A stretch of 64,000 bases of DNA from an uncultured Aquimarina sp. (GCA_947493035.1 CANLOW010000006.1:122187-186186), one strand, 5' to 3'; numbered from the stretch's first letter, positions 25,989 through 36,447 are shown. Made by a program: numbers and translations. The notes: generated by a model from the sequence alone, not told the origin.

Positions 25989-26012
25989 GTAATTTCATGA
26001 TCAAACTAGGTC

Positions 26013-26855
26013 ATGAAATCGATATTTTCTTCAAACTACCTATTTTTATTAAGTGTTCTTTCATTTATTGTAGGGATATCTTCTAGTAGTATTATATCAA
26101 TATATTTCTTTATTATTTGTTTTGTAATTGCTTTTGTTTTGTTTCTGTTTTTTAAAGAGAAACAAAGTAATGTAGTTCTAATAATTTTAATATTTCTAAG
26201 TCTTGGAGGTGTTCGGGCCTACATACAGAAGATGCATAAAGCAAGTAGTATTAGTGTGCTTAGTAATTTTAAGAAACCAGTAGTTAGTCAGTTAACGGTG
26301 GTGAAGCAATTTCATGATTTTAAAGATACTAGAGTTTATAAAGTGAAATTGCATTCTGTTGATGGCAAAATTTTGGAATTGAAAGGGCTAATATACTTCC
26401 CCAAAGATTTAGGAAAGCTGAAAATAGGGGAGAGCTATGTGTCTCATGAGCAAATTTATATTCTTAAAAATACAAGTCATGTATATATTGATAGTTATCA
26501 AAAGTATTTAGAAGCTAATCACCTTTATTATAAAATATATTTAAGAAAACCACCATTGCTACTTAAAAATAAGAGATATGGTTGGTTGAAATCCTTTGAT
26601 TTTATTAAAAGAAAAATATCTAAAGGTGTAGAAAGTTATCATCTTTCATCTAAAGTAGAAGAATTTTTAAAAGCCTTTGTCTTAGGTGATCGTTTAGGCT
26701 TAAGTGCTGAGCTTAAAAATGATTTTAAGAATGCAGGACTCATGCATATTCTAGCTATTTCAGGTTTACATATAGGTATATTACATCAGTTACTTCTTTT
26801 GTTGTTTAGAAATACATTTTATCTCTATAAGCATAGGTGGGTTAAAAGTTTTTGA
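26013..26855 (+). pseudogene. comEC: ComEC/Rec2, N-terminal part (frameshifted gene)
   Basis: 280 residues: two membrane helices, a DUF4131-like soluble region (about 50-190), then the start of the Competence domain with AFVLGDRLGLSAELKNDFKNAGLMHILAISGLHIGILHQLLLLLFR. It stops at TGA inside the membrane domain, after WVKSF. The next frame (26852-28006) continues the same protein as LILIILWGYVYLVGF. One extra T in the run at 26849-26853 would restore a single frame of about 664 residues, the normal ComEC size in flavobacteria. ComEC is the inner-membrane channel for DNA uptake. A sequencing error, a true mutation, or -1 slippage at TTT-TGA are all possible. Confidence 0.85.
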
Positions 26856-28006
26856 TATTAATAATACTTTGGGGGTATGTATATCTTGTCGGTTTTACAA
26901 TATCAGTTGTTAGAGCAGCAGCTATGTTTACGTTGTTTGAAATTTGTAGTAAAATATATAGGGAGCAGCACCCATTAGATGTGTTGTTCTTTTTTGTTTT
27001 TTCGATGGTAATAATCGATCCAGTTATAGTTATCGATGTAGGTTTTCAATTAAGTGTAGTTGCTGTATTGTCTATAGTTCTAGGATTACCATTATGGATG
27101 AAGTGGTGGACTCCGCGAAAGTTTTGGTTGTTGAAACTATGGCAATTACTCGGCGTTACCATATTGGCTCAACTAGGTTTGTTGCCTCTACTGGTACATT
27201 ATTTTCATCAATTTCCTAGTTTATTTCTATTGTCAAATATCCCAGTATTATTGGTCTTACCTGTGGTGTTTGTGATTACGGTTTTGATAGTATTGCTCTC
27301 TTTGTTTTCCTTTAAAATAGAATGGTTTGTTAATAGTTATGATTGGTTAATAAGTTCATTTTTAAAATATGTTGCTTGGGTATCTAGTTTTGAAAATACA
27401 ATTTTGATCTCTTTAAAACTAGATGCATTGGGTGTGTTTTTAGCATATGCGGGTATTTTCTTTTTGCTAGGATGTTATTATAAATCTAGATTAGGGATAA
27501 AGCAATTGGTGTTATTGTTAAGTGTTTTTATTTGTTATTTGATTACTAACAAAATTTATGAAATACAGAAAAATGATTATTGGATAATAGAAGAACATAA
27601 CGAATTGTTTTTAGTGGATAGATTTAGTCGTCAATTGAGGTTATATACTAATACATCTAAAGAATTAGAAGATATAAGATTTCTAAATAAATGGAAACAA
27701 ACAGCAGTATTTACTAAAATAGAAAAAATAAAACTGCAAAATATATACAGTACTAAAGATGGTAAATCGATAAGGCTAATTAATAATAGCTGTTGTTATG
27801 GTATTAATGATGGTGATGTGTGTATAATAGATAATACTCCTAAATTGAATTTAGAAAGAGTTTTAAAGAACAATCCTAGTTTGATAATCTTCACAGCAAA
27901 TAATAAAGGATATGTTACCTCTAAATATTTGAAAAGTTGTAGAGAGTATAATATTGCTGTTTGGGATATGGAGGAATTAGGAAGTTTTAACTTGAAAACA
28001 GATTAA
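26852..28006 (+). pseudogene. comEC: ComEC/Rec2, C-terminal part (frameshifted gene)
   Basis: 384 codons in frame -1 relative to the upstream part. It starts mid-domain with the second half of the Competence region (GFTISVVRAAAMFTLFEICSK, the conserved S-V-V-R-A helix), several more membrane helices to about residue 230, and a C-terminal soluble tail of about 130 residues without the metallo-beta-lactamase domain of Gram-positive ComEC. The track's first codon is TTG, so independent translation is unlikely. The frame is otherwise intact with no further damage, which argues for a recent change, a sequencing error, or recoding. Confidence 0.85.
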
Positions 28007-28029
28007 TTCATTTATTTAATCTGTTTTTT
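27994..28029 (+). terminator. Terminator after comEC
   Basis: AAAACAGATTAA / TTAATCTGTTTT stem whose left arm includes the comEC stop codon, followed by a T run. Confidence 0.75.
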
Positions 28030-28044
28030 CAGGACACTGTAGAG

Positions 28045-28052
28045 TATCTTTG
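28045..28052 (+). promoter_or_regulatory. -7 box of prmA
   Basis: TATCTTTG followed by CG, 17 bases before the prmA ATG. Confidence 0.55.
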
Positions 28053-28068
28053 CGGAAATTATTCATTT

Positions 28069-28902
28069 ATGGAATTTTCTTATATCGGTTACATATTTAA
28101 AGTAACTCCATTGCAGCCTGCAAGTGAAATTTTAATCGCAGAACTTGCTGAAGTGGGTTTTGAAAGCTTTGTTGAAACAGAAGAAGGAGTGGAGGCCTAT
28201 ATTCAAGAAAAAGATTGGAATGAATATGTTTTAGAAGGAATATTCATTTTAGAAAACCCAGCTTTCGATATATCTCATACGTATGATAAGATTGAGCAAG
28301 TTAACTGGAATAAAGAATGGGAAAGTAATTTTCAACCGATTACCGTAGATGAGGTATGTACTGTAAGAGCTCCTTTTCATGAAGTTCCAACAACAACTTA
28401 TGATATAGTAATTGAGCCTAAAATGTCATTTGGTACAGGACATCATGCTACTACTCATATGATGATTCAGCATATTTTAGAGATAGATGTTCAAGGTAAG
28501 AGTGTACTTGATATGGGTTGCGGTACAGCAGTATTAGGAATTTTAGCAGAAAAAAGAGGTGCTGTATCTGTTGATGCTATAGATATTGATAACTGGTGTT
28601 ATTTAAATAGTATTGAAAATACTGAGCGTAATGAATGTAAATTAGTTAGTGTCTATGAAGGAGGAGCAAATCTATTAATAGATCAAAAGTATGATATCAT
28701 TATAGCAAATATCAATAGAAATATCCTTTTGCAAGATATGAGTGCTTACGTAAAGCGATTATCAGAAAATGGAATATTATTATTGAGTGGTTTTTATGAA
28801 GAGGATATTGAAATAATTAATAGTGCAGTTGTAGCATTAGGTTTGAAACAGACTGAAAAAAAAGTTAAAAATAAGTGGGTAGGACTTCGCTATCAATTAT
28901 AA
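28069..28902 (+). CDS. prmA: Ribosomal protein L11 methyltransferase
   Basis: 277 residues. SAM-dependent trimethylation of ribosomal protein L11. The N-terminal L11-recognition domain (about 1-95) is followed by the Rossmann methyltransferase: PKMSFGTGHHATTHMM (PrmA signature), SVLDMGCGTAVLGILAEKRGA (motif I), DAIDIDNW, and the catalytic-type IIANINRNIL (N-I-N in place of N-P-P-Y). It is followed 36 bases later by clpS, a common neighbour in flavobacteria. Confidence 0.96.
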   Translation: MEFSYIGYIFKVTPLQPASEILIAELAEVGFESFVETEEGVEAYIQEKDWNEYVLEGIFILENPAFDISHTYDKIEQVNWNKEWESNFQPITVDEVCTVRAPFHEVPTTTYDIVIEPKMSFGTGHHATTHMMIQHILEIDVQGKSVLDMGCGTAVLGILAEKRGAVSVDAIDIDNWCYLNSIENTERNECKLVSVYEGGANLLIDQKYDIIIANINRNILLQDMSAYVKRLSENGILLLSGFYEEDIEIINSAVVALGLKQTEKKVKNKWVGLRYQL

Positions 28903-28938
28903 TATATAATTTTGTATTTGCTACCAAAACACAATATT

Positions 28939-29208
28939 ATGGATACTGATGTACAAGAGTTAGAAAAAGTAGATACAGACTTAAATAAAGAAAATCAAAT
29001 TATCTTATTTAATGATGATGTAAATACTTTTGATCATGTTATTGATACTTTAATTAGAGTTTGTAATCATGAGCCATTGCAGGCTGAGCAATGTGCAATG
29101 TTAGTTCATTATAAGGGTAGGGCAGGTGTTAAAACAGGAGAATACAATAAATTAGTTCCTCAATGCAGTGCGCTTCTTGATGCTGGTTTAAGTGCTGAGA
29201 TTCACTAA
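28939..29208 (+). CDS. clpS: ATP-dependent Clp protease adaptor ClpS
   Basis: 89 residues from ATG 28939 (MDTDVQELEKVD). The core is complete: IILFNDDVNTFDHVIDTLIRVCNHEPLQAEQCAMLVHYKGRA, including the NDD and HYKG elements that form the pocket for N-terminal degron residues, and the C-terminal strand. It delivers N-degron substrates to ClpA/ClpC. The track's upstream TTG lies beside the promoter-like word TGTATTTGC (28913-28921) and is rejected. Its end overlaps the converging murF stop by 4 bases. Confidence 0.95.
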   Translation: MDTDVQELEKVDTDLNKENQIILFNDDVNTFDHVIDTLIRVCNHEPLQAEQCAMLVHYKGRAGVKTGEYNKLVPQCSALLDAGLSAEIH

Positions 29209-30491
29209 AGGAAATCAATAATAGTTTCAAGTTTCATTCCTCTGGAGCCTTTGATGAGTATCTCTTGATTTTTTATGCTTTCATATTTTAGAAGAGCAAT
29301 AACTTCTTTAGTTTCTTTGTAGAATTCTAAGTTGTTTTTTTTACTGCAGTTATAAAAGTTAGATCCGACTAAAATAACGCGGTCAATGTTTTTTGAAAGA
29401 GATAAGTAATCAATAATACTTGTGTGTTCTTTATTACTTTCTTTACCTAATTCGAACATATCTCCTAGGATAGCTACTTTTGTTTTCTCGGTAGCTGTTT
29501 TTTCAAAATTTTTAATGCTTAATAACATGCTAGTTGGGTTAGCATTATAAGCATCAAGTAGTATGGTGTTGGAATCAGTTTTAACTATTTGAGATCTATT
29601 ATTTTTAGGGCTATATTCTTGTATTGCTTGTTGAATTTTTTCATCATCAATGTTAAAATAACTTCCTATTGCAATAGCTGCAGCAATATTTTCAGCATTA
29701 TAAGCCCCCATTAAGTTACTTTTTATGGATATTCCTTTCCAATCTAATTCGATAGAAGGGTTTTCTTTTAAAAGAATTGTAGGTGCTGAGGTTTTGTTAT
29801 TATTAATTCCGAATAAAACAGATTTTATAGGTCTTGAGCGCTCTATTAGTCTATTGTCTTTTGTGTTTACGAAAACAATAGCCTTTAAGTCTTTTTTTAG
29901 ATACTCATAAAGTTCAGTTTTTCCTAAAAGTATATTTTCTTCACTGCCAAAACCGTCAAGATGTGCCTTTCCTACATTAGTAATCAGGCCGTAATTTGGT
30001 TGGGTAATTGAAGATAGTAATTCAATTTCTTTCATATGGTTAGCGCCCATTTCTACGATTCCAAATTCAGTTGAATCATTCATACTAAGAAGAGTAAGGG
30101 GTACTCCAATATGATTGTTGAGATTGCCTTTTGTAGAGGTAGTATTAAATTTTTTACTTAAAACACAGTTAATAAGCTCTTTTGTAGTTGTTTTTCCATT
30201 ACTACCAGTAAGTGCTAAAATTGGAATGTTTAAGTATTTACGGTGATATTGAGCAAGTTGTTGTAATGTTTTTAGCGTATTATTGAAATATATGAAATTG
30301 TTGTCTTCGAGCTTAATGTCGTCAATTACCGCATAGGAAGCTCCTTTTTCTAGAGCTTGCTTTGCATATTGATTTCCATTAAAATTTTCTCCTGATAATG
30401 CAAAGAACAATTGATTTGGTTTTATGTTTCGACTATCTGTGCTTATACCGGATGATTGTAAAAATATAGAGTGAAGCTTCGAAATTTCCAT
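29205..30491 (-). CDS. murF: UDP-N-acetylmuramoyl-tripeptide--D-alanyl-D-alanine ligase
   Basis: 428 residues from ATG 30491 (MEISKLHSIFLQSSGISTDSRNIKPNQLFFAL). It adds D-Ala-D-Ala to the UDP-MurNAc-tripeptide. The Mur-ligase ATP loop LTGSNGKTTTKELI, the central VEMGANHMKEIELL and NVGKAHLDGFGSEENI, and the C-terminal domain element LDAYNANPTSM are all present. It is downstream of gldJ on the same strand but separated by a terminator. The upstream TTG of the ORF track was dropped. Confidence 0.96.
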   Translation of the reverse strand: MEISKLHSIFLQSSGISTDSRNIKPNQLFFALSGENFNGNQYAKQALEKGASYAVIDDIKLEDNNFIYFNNTLKTLQQLAQYHRKYLNIPILALTGSNGKTTTKELINCVLSKKFNTTSTKGNLNNHIGVPLTLLSMNDSTEFGIVEMGANHMKEIELLSSITQPNYGLITNVGKAHLDGFGSEENILLGKTELYEYLKKDLKAIVFVNTKDNRLIERSRPIKSVLFGINNNKTSAPTILLKENPSIELDWKGISIKSNLMGAYNAENIAAAIAIGSYFNIDDEKIQQAIQEYSPKNNRSQIVKTDSNTILLDAYNANPTSMLLSIKNFEKTATEKTKVAILGDMFELGKESNKEHTSIIDYLSLSKNIDRVILVGSNFYNCSKKNNLEFYKETKEVIALLKYESIKNQEILIKGSRGMKLETIIDFL

Positions 30492-30572
30492 AATTGTGTT
30501 AATATTTTTAGACAAATTAGTGTTGTAATTTGTAGCTGAAAAAATAGTATTCTTTTTTTGATTTTAGGCATC

Positions 30573-30600
30573 AAAAAACCCTAGACTAGGCTAGGGTTTG
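30573..30600 (-). terminator. Terminator of gldJ
   Basis: AAACCCTAG / CTAGGGTTT stem around ACTAGG, followed by a T run on the minus strand, 24 bases after the gldJ stop. Confidence 0.85.
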
Positions 30601-30623
30601 TATTTTGATAAACTAAAGTTTAA

Positions 30624-32306
30624 TTAGTTTGTTGGCTTCTTGAATTTAGTAAATTTATTACCAACACGAGAAACAGCATTTCTAAACCCTATATAGTCAG
30701 TTGCCATATCCTGTGGGAAGTATCTACGTTGAGCAGGATCTAGCCAGTAAGCTCTATCTTTCCATGAACCCCCTTTGTAAACACGGACATTGTCATCTAC
30801 TAAAGTTTTACGTTTGGTAGACTTATCATATTCTCTACTTAAAGTACCATCTTCATTAGCTGTTACTTTATGAGAAGGTGAATTGTACATTGCTTTAGTA
30901 GGATTTCCTTCAATATCATTAAATGATTCATAGTATCTAGATGATAATTTATCACCATCTCTGTAATTTCTATTATCACTTTCAGAGAAATTTGTTCTTA
31001 AGTAAGTATCCTCTTCGTCAATTGGTACTTTTTTAATTTCTCCAGGTAACGTTCTTGCAATAATCTTTCCGTTACTTAAAGTGTCATATTCAACTTCATC
31101 CAAGCCTAGTACAGTAACAGTTCCGTCTTCAGCGATAGCATTTTTAGTGTAAACATTACCACGGTAGTAATTAAAGTCATTAAACTCATCATCTACAATA
31201 GGTCTATATACATCAGCAACCCATTCAGCAACATTACCAGCCATATCATATAAACCATAGTCATTTGGAGGGTAGCTTTTGATTTCAGCAGTAATATCTG
31301 CGCCATCATCACTCCATCCAGCAATACCACCGTAATCACCAGATCCTTGTTTAAAGTTTGCTAATTGGTCACCATAACGGTTCTTTTTACCTTGGCGTTG
31401 TCTAGTGTATTGACCGTCCCAAGGATATTTCTTTCTTCCTCTATAGATATTGTAATTTCTAATACCAACTAATCCAAGAGCTGCATATTCCCATTCGGCT
31501 TCAGTTGGAAGACGATATTTTGGTGGTATATTACCTGAGTTACGTTGTTGGAAACTTCCTCCTGTATACAAACTATCTCTTTCAGCAAGCTTTTGATTTC
31601 TTTCAGATTCAGGTCCTCCTTTTGTTAACGATTCATCACCATTATAAGCATCCTTTGGGCTATTTTCGTAAGTTTCACTAAAGAAAGGTGTTTTTTGAGC
31701 AACAGATTGCTGTACAGCTTCTCTAGGGAAAATACCTCGGTCAATTAAAAGGTTTTCAGTAACACGTTCTGTTCTCCAGTTACTGTATTCAACAGCTTGA
31801 ATCCAAGATACTCCAACAACAGGGTAGTTGCGGTACGCAGGATGACGTAAGTAATTATTGGTCATTACCTCATTAAACCCTAAACGATTTCTCCATACTA
31901 GAGTATCAGGTAAAGCACCTATATATATGTTTCTGTATCTATCATCTGATGGGTCATATACACGTTTTAGCCATTCTAAATATTCAAGATACATAAGGTT
32001 AGTGACTTCAGTTTCATCCATGTAGAAGGATTGTACGTGTTGTCTATTAGGTGTGTTGTTCCAATCATGCATCACATCATCTTGGACACGACCCATGGTG
32101 AATGTACCACCTTCGATAGGTACAGTACCTACGGGTGTTTCTTGTTCTTTATAGTCTGTGTTAACTTCAAAAACGCCGTTTTTAGAGTTGAATAAAGAAC
32201 CCGTACCTCTAGACTTTGTTGAAAAAGACTCAGAAGTATTACAGCTAACGAAGGCAACACTAAGTCCCAAGGTTACAAGTAGGTTAAAAAGGTTTTTTCT
32301 CTTCAT
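30624..32306 (-). CDS. gldJ: Gliding motility lipoprotein GldJ
   Basis: 560 residues. Lipoprotein signal ending at Cys22 (FVSC). The rest is a formylglycine-generating-enzyme/sulfatase-modifying-factor-like domain: VPIEGGTFTMGR, MDETEVTNLMYLEYLEW, RLPTEAEWEYAALG, YDMAGNVAEWVADVY, VYKGGSWKD and YIGFRNAVS. Catalytic FGE cysteines are not evident, as expected for the structural Gld homologues. In Flavobacterium GldJ is required for gliding and for stability of the GldK machinery of T9SS. It is divergent from porU with 171 bases between the starts, the conserved flavobacterial arrangement. Confidence 0.96.
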   Translation of the reverse strand: MKRKNLFNLLVTLGLSVAFVSCNTSESFSTKSRGTGSLFNSKNGVFEVNTDYKEQETPVGTVPIEGGTFTMGRVQDDVMHDWNNTPNRQHVQSFYMDETEVTNLMYLEYLEWLKRVYDPSDDRYRNIYIGALPDTLVWRNRLGFNEVMTNNYLRHPAYRNYPVVGVSWIQAVEYSNWRTERVTENLLIDRGIFPREAVQQSVAQKTPFFSETYENSPKDAYNGDESLTKGGPESERNQKLAERDSLYTGGSFQQRNSGNIPPKYRLPTEAEWEYAALGLVGIRNYNIYRGRKKYPWDGQYTRQRQGKKNRYGDQLANFKQGSGDYGGIAGWSDDGADITAEIKSYPPNDYGLYDMAGNVAEWVADVYRPIVDDEFNDFNYYRGNVYTKNAIAEDGTVTVLGLDEVEYDTLSNGKIIARTLPGEIKKVPIDEEDTYLRTNFSESDNRNYRDGDKLSSRYYESFNDIEGNPTKAMYNSPSHKVTANEDGTLSREYDKSTKRKTLVDDNVRVYKGGSWKDRAYWLDPAQRRYFPQDMATDYIGFRNAVSRVGNKFTKFKKPTN

Positions 32307-32477
32307 AATGGGTAATCCTTTTACTAAATAGGGTTTGCAATATAATAATTAACGCCCAGAAATCAATTTTATTTTCGGTTGTGAAAATATTTATTTTTTA
32401 GGACTTACAACAATTGCTTTTTAAAAATCTTATCTTTTCTTTGTGTAATTGTGAATTATTACAAGCAGAATATTAAT

Positions 32478-35400
32478 ATGAAGTATATATTATCTATTAG
32501 TTTTTTTCTGATCCTTGTACAGTATACTGTAGGGCAGGAATCTATCGTCGTACAATGGTCTTCTGAAAAAGAAGACTCTGCAATTGTTTCTGGAGTTGAG
32601 TCTAATTATATCGTAAATGCTGATAACTATGTGAATAGAGATGAGGTTTATGAAGCGAGATTTTTCATAAAAGGTTATGAGAATTATGCTGGAGATGTAG
32701 AAATTAGCTCAACTAATTATGAAACTATATCTAATAATGAATTGAAAAGTCTTGGTGATTTAGATTTTTCTAGTAAGGTTTCATCATCTTCATCTATATC
32801 AAAGGCAAGAGATAAATTTGTGCATTCAATTGCTGTTACCCCAATTATATGTAATGGAGGTAGTTGTAAGAGATTAATTAATTTTCAGGTAAAGAGAAAG
32901 CTAAGTTCAAGTAGAAGAAATAAACTGATATCAAAAAAAGGGTTAGATATTACTAGGACAAATTCAGTACTTCAGAGTGGTGAATGGAAAAAGATAAGAA
33001 TCGATACTACAGGTGTTTTTCAAATTACTTCTGCTTTATTGCAAAGATTAGGTTTTAATCCAAATACTACTGATCCAAATAATGTTCGTGTATATGGTTT
33101 TGGAGGTAGGTCGTTGCCATTAGCTAATAGCGAAAATCGATTTTTTGATATTCCTGAAATAGCAGTTGATGTTATAGGTGGAGGAGATGGTATATTCGAT
33201 AGCGATGATAAAATTTATTTTTATGGTATAGGTACTAAAGGGTGGAATCAAGATAATGTAAGCTTTGTTAATCCATATTCGGATGAGGCATTTTATTATA
33301 TCACCGTAGGTAGTGACCCTAGCAAGAAAATATTAGATATTGTAGAGCCTATAGGTGATGCAGTTAGTGTTTTTAATAGTTTTGATTATGAGACTTTTTT
33401 TGAAGAAGATAAAGTTAATTTAGTTAGACAAGGAAGAGAGTGGTTTGGTGATAATATTGATGTAGAATTATCTAAATCATTGAATTTTTTCGTTCCAGAA
33501 AGAGTTAACAACGAAGTTGTGTCTTATGATTTGAATATAGCAGGAGATTATAATCAAAACCCTATAGTAACTATTGGTAGTAACGATAATACTGATAGTC
33601 CTGAAGTGGTTACTTTATCCAATATTAGATCTTCTATTGACTATATAATAACAGGAACAAAAGGTAGTCTGGGAACAAACACTGCTCTTGAAGATGTATC
33701 TGTTAATTTAACTTTTGATAAACAAGGTGACCCTTCTTCTAATATATATATAGATAATCTTTTACTGAAAGCTGAATGTAAATTAAAAGCTTTTGGTAAG
33801 CAATTTTCTTTTAAAAATAGTAATCAGGTTTCAAATAGTGGAGTTGGTCAATATGTTATTGATTCTGCTGAAGAAATTACATCGATATGGGATATAACAG
33901 ACCCTTATAATCCTACTAAGAAAAATCACAACGGTAGTGCTCAAGCAACATTAAAAGTTGGATTGGGTGTTGATAAGAATTATCAAGCTTTTGTAGAAGG
34001 GGATGTTTTTGATCCTATAGTACCTTCATCTTTTAATGTGGATAATCAAAATATTAAAGGTGATATATTTAAGAATGCTCAAGGAGGGGAAGAAGGTGTA
34101 GATTACCTTATAATTACACATGAAAGCTTAGTGCCAGCGGCAAATCGATTGGCTAGCTTGAGAGAGAAAGATGGATTAAGATCGAAAATTTTAACAACTG
34201 AATCGATTTTTAATGAATTTAGTTCAGGACAACAAGATATAGCCGCAATAAGAAATGTGATTAGATACGTATACGCTAATGCTTCATCAGAAGCTGATAG
34301 ATTAAAGTTTGTGTGCTTTTTAGGGAGTCCAAGTTTTGATTATAAAGATAGGGTAGTGGAAAATGTGAATTTAGTCCCTATTTTTCATGCGATTGAAGGG
34401 AATAGTGGTACAAGAAGTTATCCTTCAGATGACTTTTATGTGGCTTTAGATGAGGATGAAGGGGCAAATATTGTAACGGACGCTATGGATGTTGCAGTAG
34501 GTAGAATTCTTGCTTCTGATTTATCTGTTGCTAATGAGATGATTGATAAGATTGTGGATTACAACAGTGATAAGACAAGTGGGGCTTGGAGGCGTAATAT
34601 TACCTTTTTTGCTGATGATCCTGATACGGCTTCAGATAAAACAAGAGACGGGCAACTACAAGTGATGCTTGATTTTGCAGCTAATAGGTTAAGAGATGAT
34701 ATCGAGAGAGCAAGAGTGAATAAGCTTTTAAGTGATGCTTTTGAGCAAATTTCAACTCCTAGTGGACCAAGATATCCCCAAGTATCTCAAAGTGTTATTA
34801 ATTCATTTGAAAATGGAAGCTTGATGTCTTTTTATTTAGGGCATGGAGGAGTAAGTGGTTTGGCAGTAGAAGATTTGTTTAACTCAAGGACTGCGGTTGA
34901 TTTATCTAACGATACAAGGCCAAATATTTTTGTAACAGTAACTTGTGAGTTAACAAGATTTGATGACCCTTTAGGTCTTTCAGCTGGTGAATTGATGTTT
35001 TTGAATTCGAGAGGGGGTTCTGTTGTCTTGATTACTACAGTGAGGGATATATTTGTAAGTGTAGCGCTTAATTTTTATCCCATTTTTGTAGATAAATTAT
35101 TTGATGAGAATAAAGACCCTCTACCTATCGGAGAAGCATTGAGGTTAGCTAAATCTGAATTGACAAGTTTTAATAAAAGATCTATTTTTTGTATTGGAGA
35201 TCCGGCTTTGGTTCCGGGTATACCAAGTACTGGTATTAGTGTAGATAGTGTAAATGATGAAGTTAATTTTAATGAAATAGTAAATTCAGCTGATGGTACG
35301 GAGAGGTCTAGAGAGGTTTTGCAAGGCTTGGGTAGAGTAAGAATGAAAGGAAGTCTTCTAAATGCTGATAAAAGTGGAGTAGATGAGTCTTTTAATGGAG

Positions 35401-36413
35401 TGGCTACAGTGTCTGTGTTTGCTCCAAGAGAACAAAGAACTACGCTAGCAAATGATGGATTTACGCAGCGTTGGGAATTGAATGAAAGTACATTTAGATT
35501 TACTTCTCAAGATACAGAAGAACCTTATAAGTTTAATTTTGAAGTCCCTGGTAAGCTTCTTTTTAGCGGTAAGGCTTCAATAAGAAAAGGGGAATACAAT
35601 GTAACATTTGTTATGCCAAGAAATGTTGGAGAGAAACTTGCTAAAGGAGAAATAAGTATTTATGCTGAAAACCAAGGTCAAGGTCCGGATAAGTTAGATG
35701 TAGAGAGTATCACGATTGGAGGTTTAAGTGATGAGGCTTTGGAGGATGTTTCGCCACCTCAAATAGAAATTTTCATTAACGATGAAAGTTTCACAGATGG
35801 GCAATTAGTGAGCTCTGAACCTTTAATTATTGCAAAATTTAGCGATGAAAATGGTATCAATACAGCAGGTGGGGTTGGTCATGATATTATTGCAATAATT
35901 GATGGGGATGAAGCTAATCCAATTGTTTTAAATGAATTTTATACTTCTGAAATAGATGATTTTACTAAAGGAAGAATAGAATATCGATTACGTGATTTGG
36001 AAGAAGGAGAGCATACTATTGAGATTAGAGTTTCGGATACTTCTAATAATGCGACTTCAAAAGAAATAACATTTACATCAGCAAATTCAAGTGACTTTAA
36101 TATAAATAGAGTATTAAATTACCCAAATCCATTTACGTCCAAGACAGGATTTTGGTTCAGTCATACCGGAAGTTCTAGTTTAGAGCTCGAGGTTTTTGTT
36201 CAAGTGTTTACAGTAACTGGTAAAATTGTAAAGTCTTTAAAAACAGTATCTCCAGTCAGTGGTCAGAATACATATGAGGGGGTTTTGATGTGGGATGGAA
36301 AAGATGATTTTGGGAAAAAATTAGGAAAAGGAACGTATTTATATAAGATATCTGTGAAATCTCCGTTAATGAATAAGACTGTAACAAAAATTGAAAAGTT
36401 GGTTATTTTATAA
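32478..36413 (+). CDS. porU: Type IX secretion system sortase PorU
   Basis: 1311 residues from ATG 32478 (MKYILSISFFLILVQYTVGQ), a clear signal peptide; the track's GTG start was dropped. The peptidase C25 (gingipain) domain spans about 530-910: YLGHGGVSG with catalytic His789 and VTCELTRFDDP with catalytic Cys823. A C-terminal beta domain and a FlgD-like T9SS sorting module follow (NYPNPFTSKTGFWFSH ... LGKGTYLYKISVKS). PorU removes sorting domains from secreted proteins and attaches them to the surface. porV follows 34 bases later, its membrane partner in the attachment complex. Confidence 0.96.
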   Translation: MKYILSISFFLILVQYTVGQESIVVQWSSEKEDSAIVSGVESNYIVNADNYVNRDEVYEARFFIKGYENYAGDVEISSTNYETISNNELKSLGDLDFSSKVSSSSSISKARDKFVHSIAVTPIICNGGSCKRLINFQVKRKLSSSRRNKLISKKGLDITRTNSVLQSGEWKKIRIDTTGVFQITSALLQRLGFNPNTTDPNNVRVYGFGGRSLPLANSENRFFDIPEIAVDVIGGGDGIFDSDDKIYFYGIGTKGWNQDNVSFVNPYSDEAFYYITVGSDPSKKILDIVEPIGDAVSVFNSFDYETFFEEDKVNLVRQGREWFGDNIDVELSKSLNFFVPERVNNEVVSYDLNIAGDYNQNPIVTIGSNDNTDSPEVVTLSNIRSSIDYIITGTKGSLGTNTALEDVSVNLTFDKQGDPSSNIYIDNLLLKAECKLKAFGKQFSFKNSNQVSNSGVGQYVIDSAEEITSIWDITDPYNPTKKNHNGSAQATLKVGLGVDKNYQAFVEGDVFDPIVPSSFNVDNQNIKGDIFKNAQGGEEGVDYLIITHESLVPAANRLASLREKDGLRSKILTTESIFNEFSSGQQDIAAIRNVIRYVYANASSEADRLKFVCFLGSPSFDYKDRVVENVNLVPIFHAIEGNSGTRSYPSDDFYVALDEDEGANIVTDAMDVAVGRILASDLSVANEMIDKIVDYNSDKTSGAWRRNITFFADDPDTASDKTRDGQLQVMLDFAANRLRDDIERARVNKLLSDAFEQISTPSGPRYPQVSQSVINSFENGSLMSFYLGHGGVSGLAVEDLFNSRTAVDLSNDTRPNIFVTVTCELTRFDDPLGLSAGELMFLNSRGGSVVLITTVRDIFVSVALNFYPIFVDKLFDENKDPLPIGEALRLAKSELTSFNKRSIFCIGDPALVPGIPSTGISVDSVNDEVNFNEIVNSADGTERSREVLQGLGRVRMKGSLLNADKSGVDESFNGVATVSVFAPREQRTTLANDGFTQRWELNESTFRFTSQDTEEPYKFNFEVPGKLLFSGKASIRKGEYNVTFVMPRNVGEKLAKGEISIYAENQGQGPDKLDVESITIGGLSDEALEDVSPPQIEIFINDESFTDGQLVSSEPLIIAKFSDENGINTAGGVGHDIIAIIDGDEANPIVLNEFYTSEIDDFTKGRIEYRLRDLEEGEHTIEIRVSDTSNNATSKEITFTSANSSDFNINRVLNYPNPFTSKTGFWFSHTGSSSLELEVFVQVFTVTGKIVKSLKTVSPVSGQNTYEGVLMWDGKDDFGKKLGKGTYLYKISVKSPLMNKTVTKIEKLVIL

Positions 36414-36447
36414 TTAAATCTATATTTGTTTTCAAATCTTAAACTAA

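Noticed and set aside
30597-30623. Possible extension or small RNA between gldJ and murF
   Set aside because: The stretch is explained by the gldJ terminator hairpin; no separate promoter was seen.
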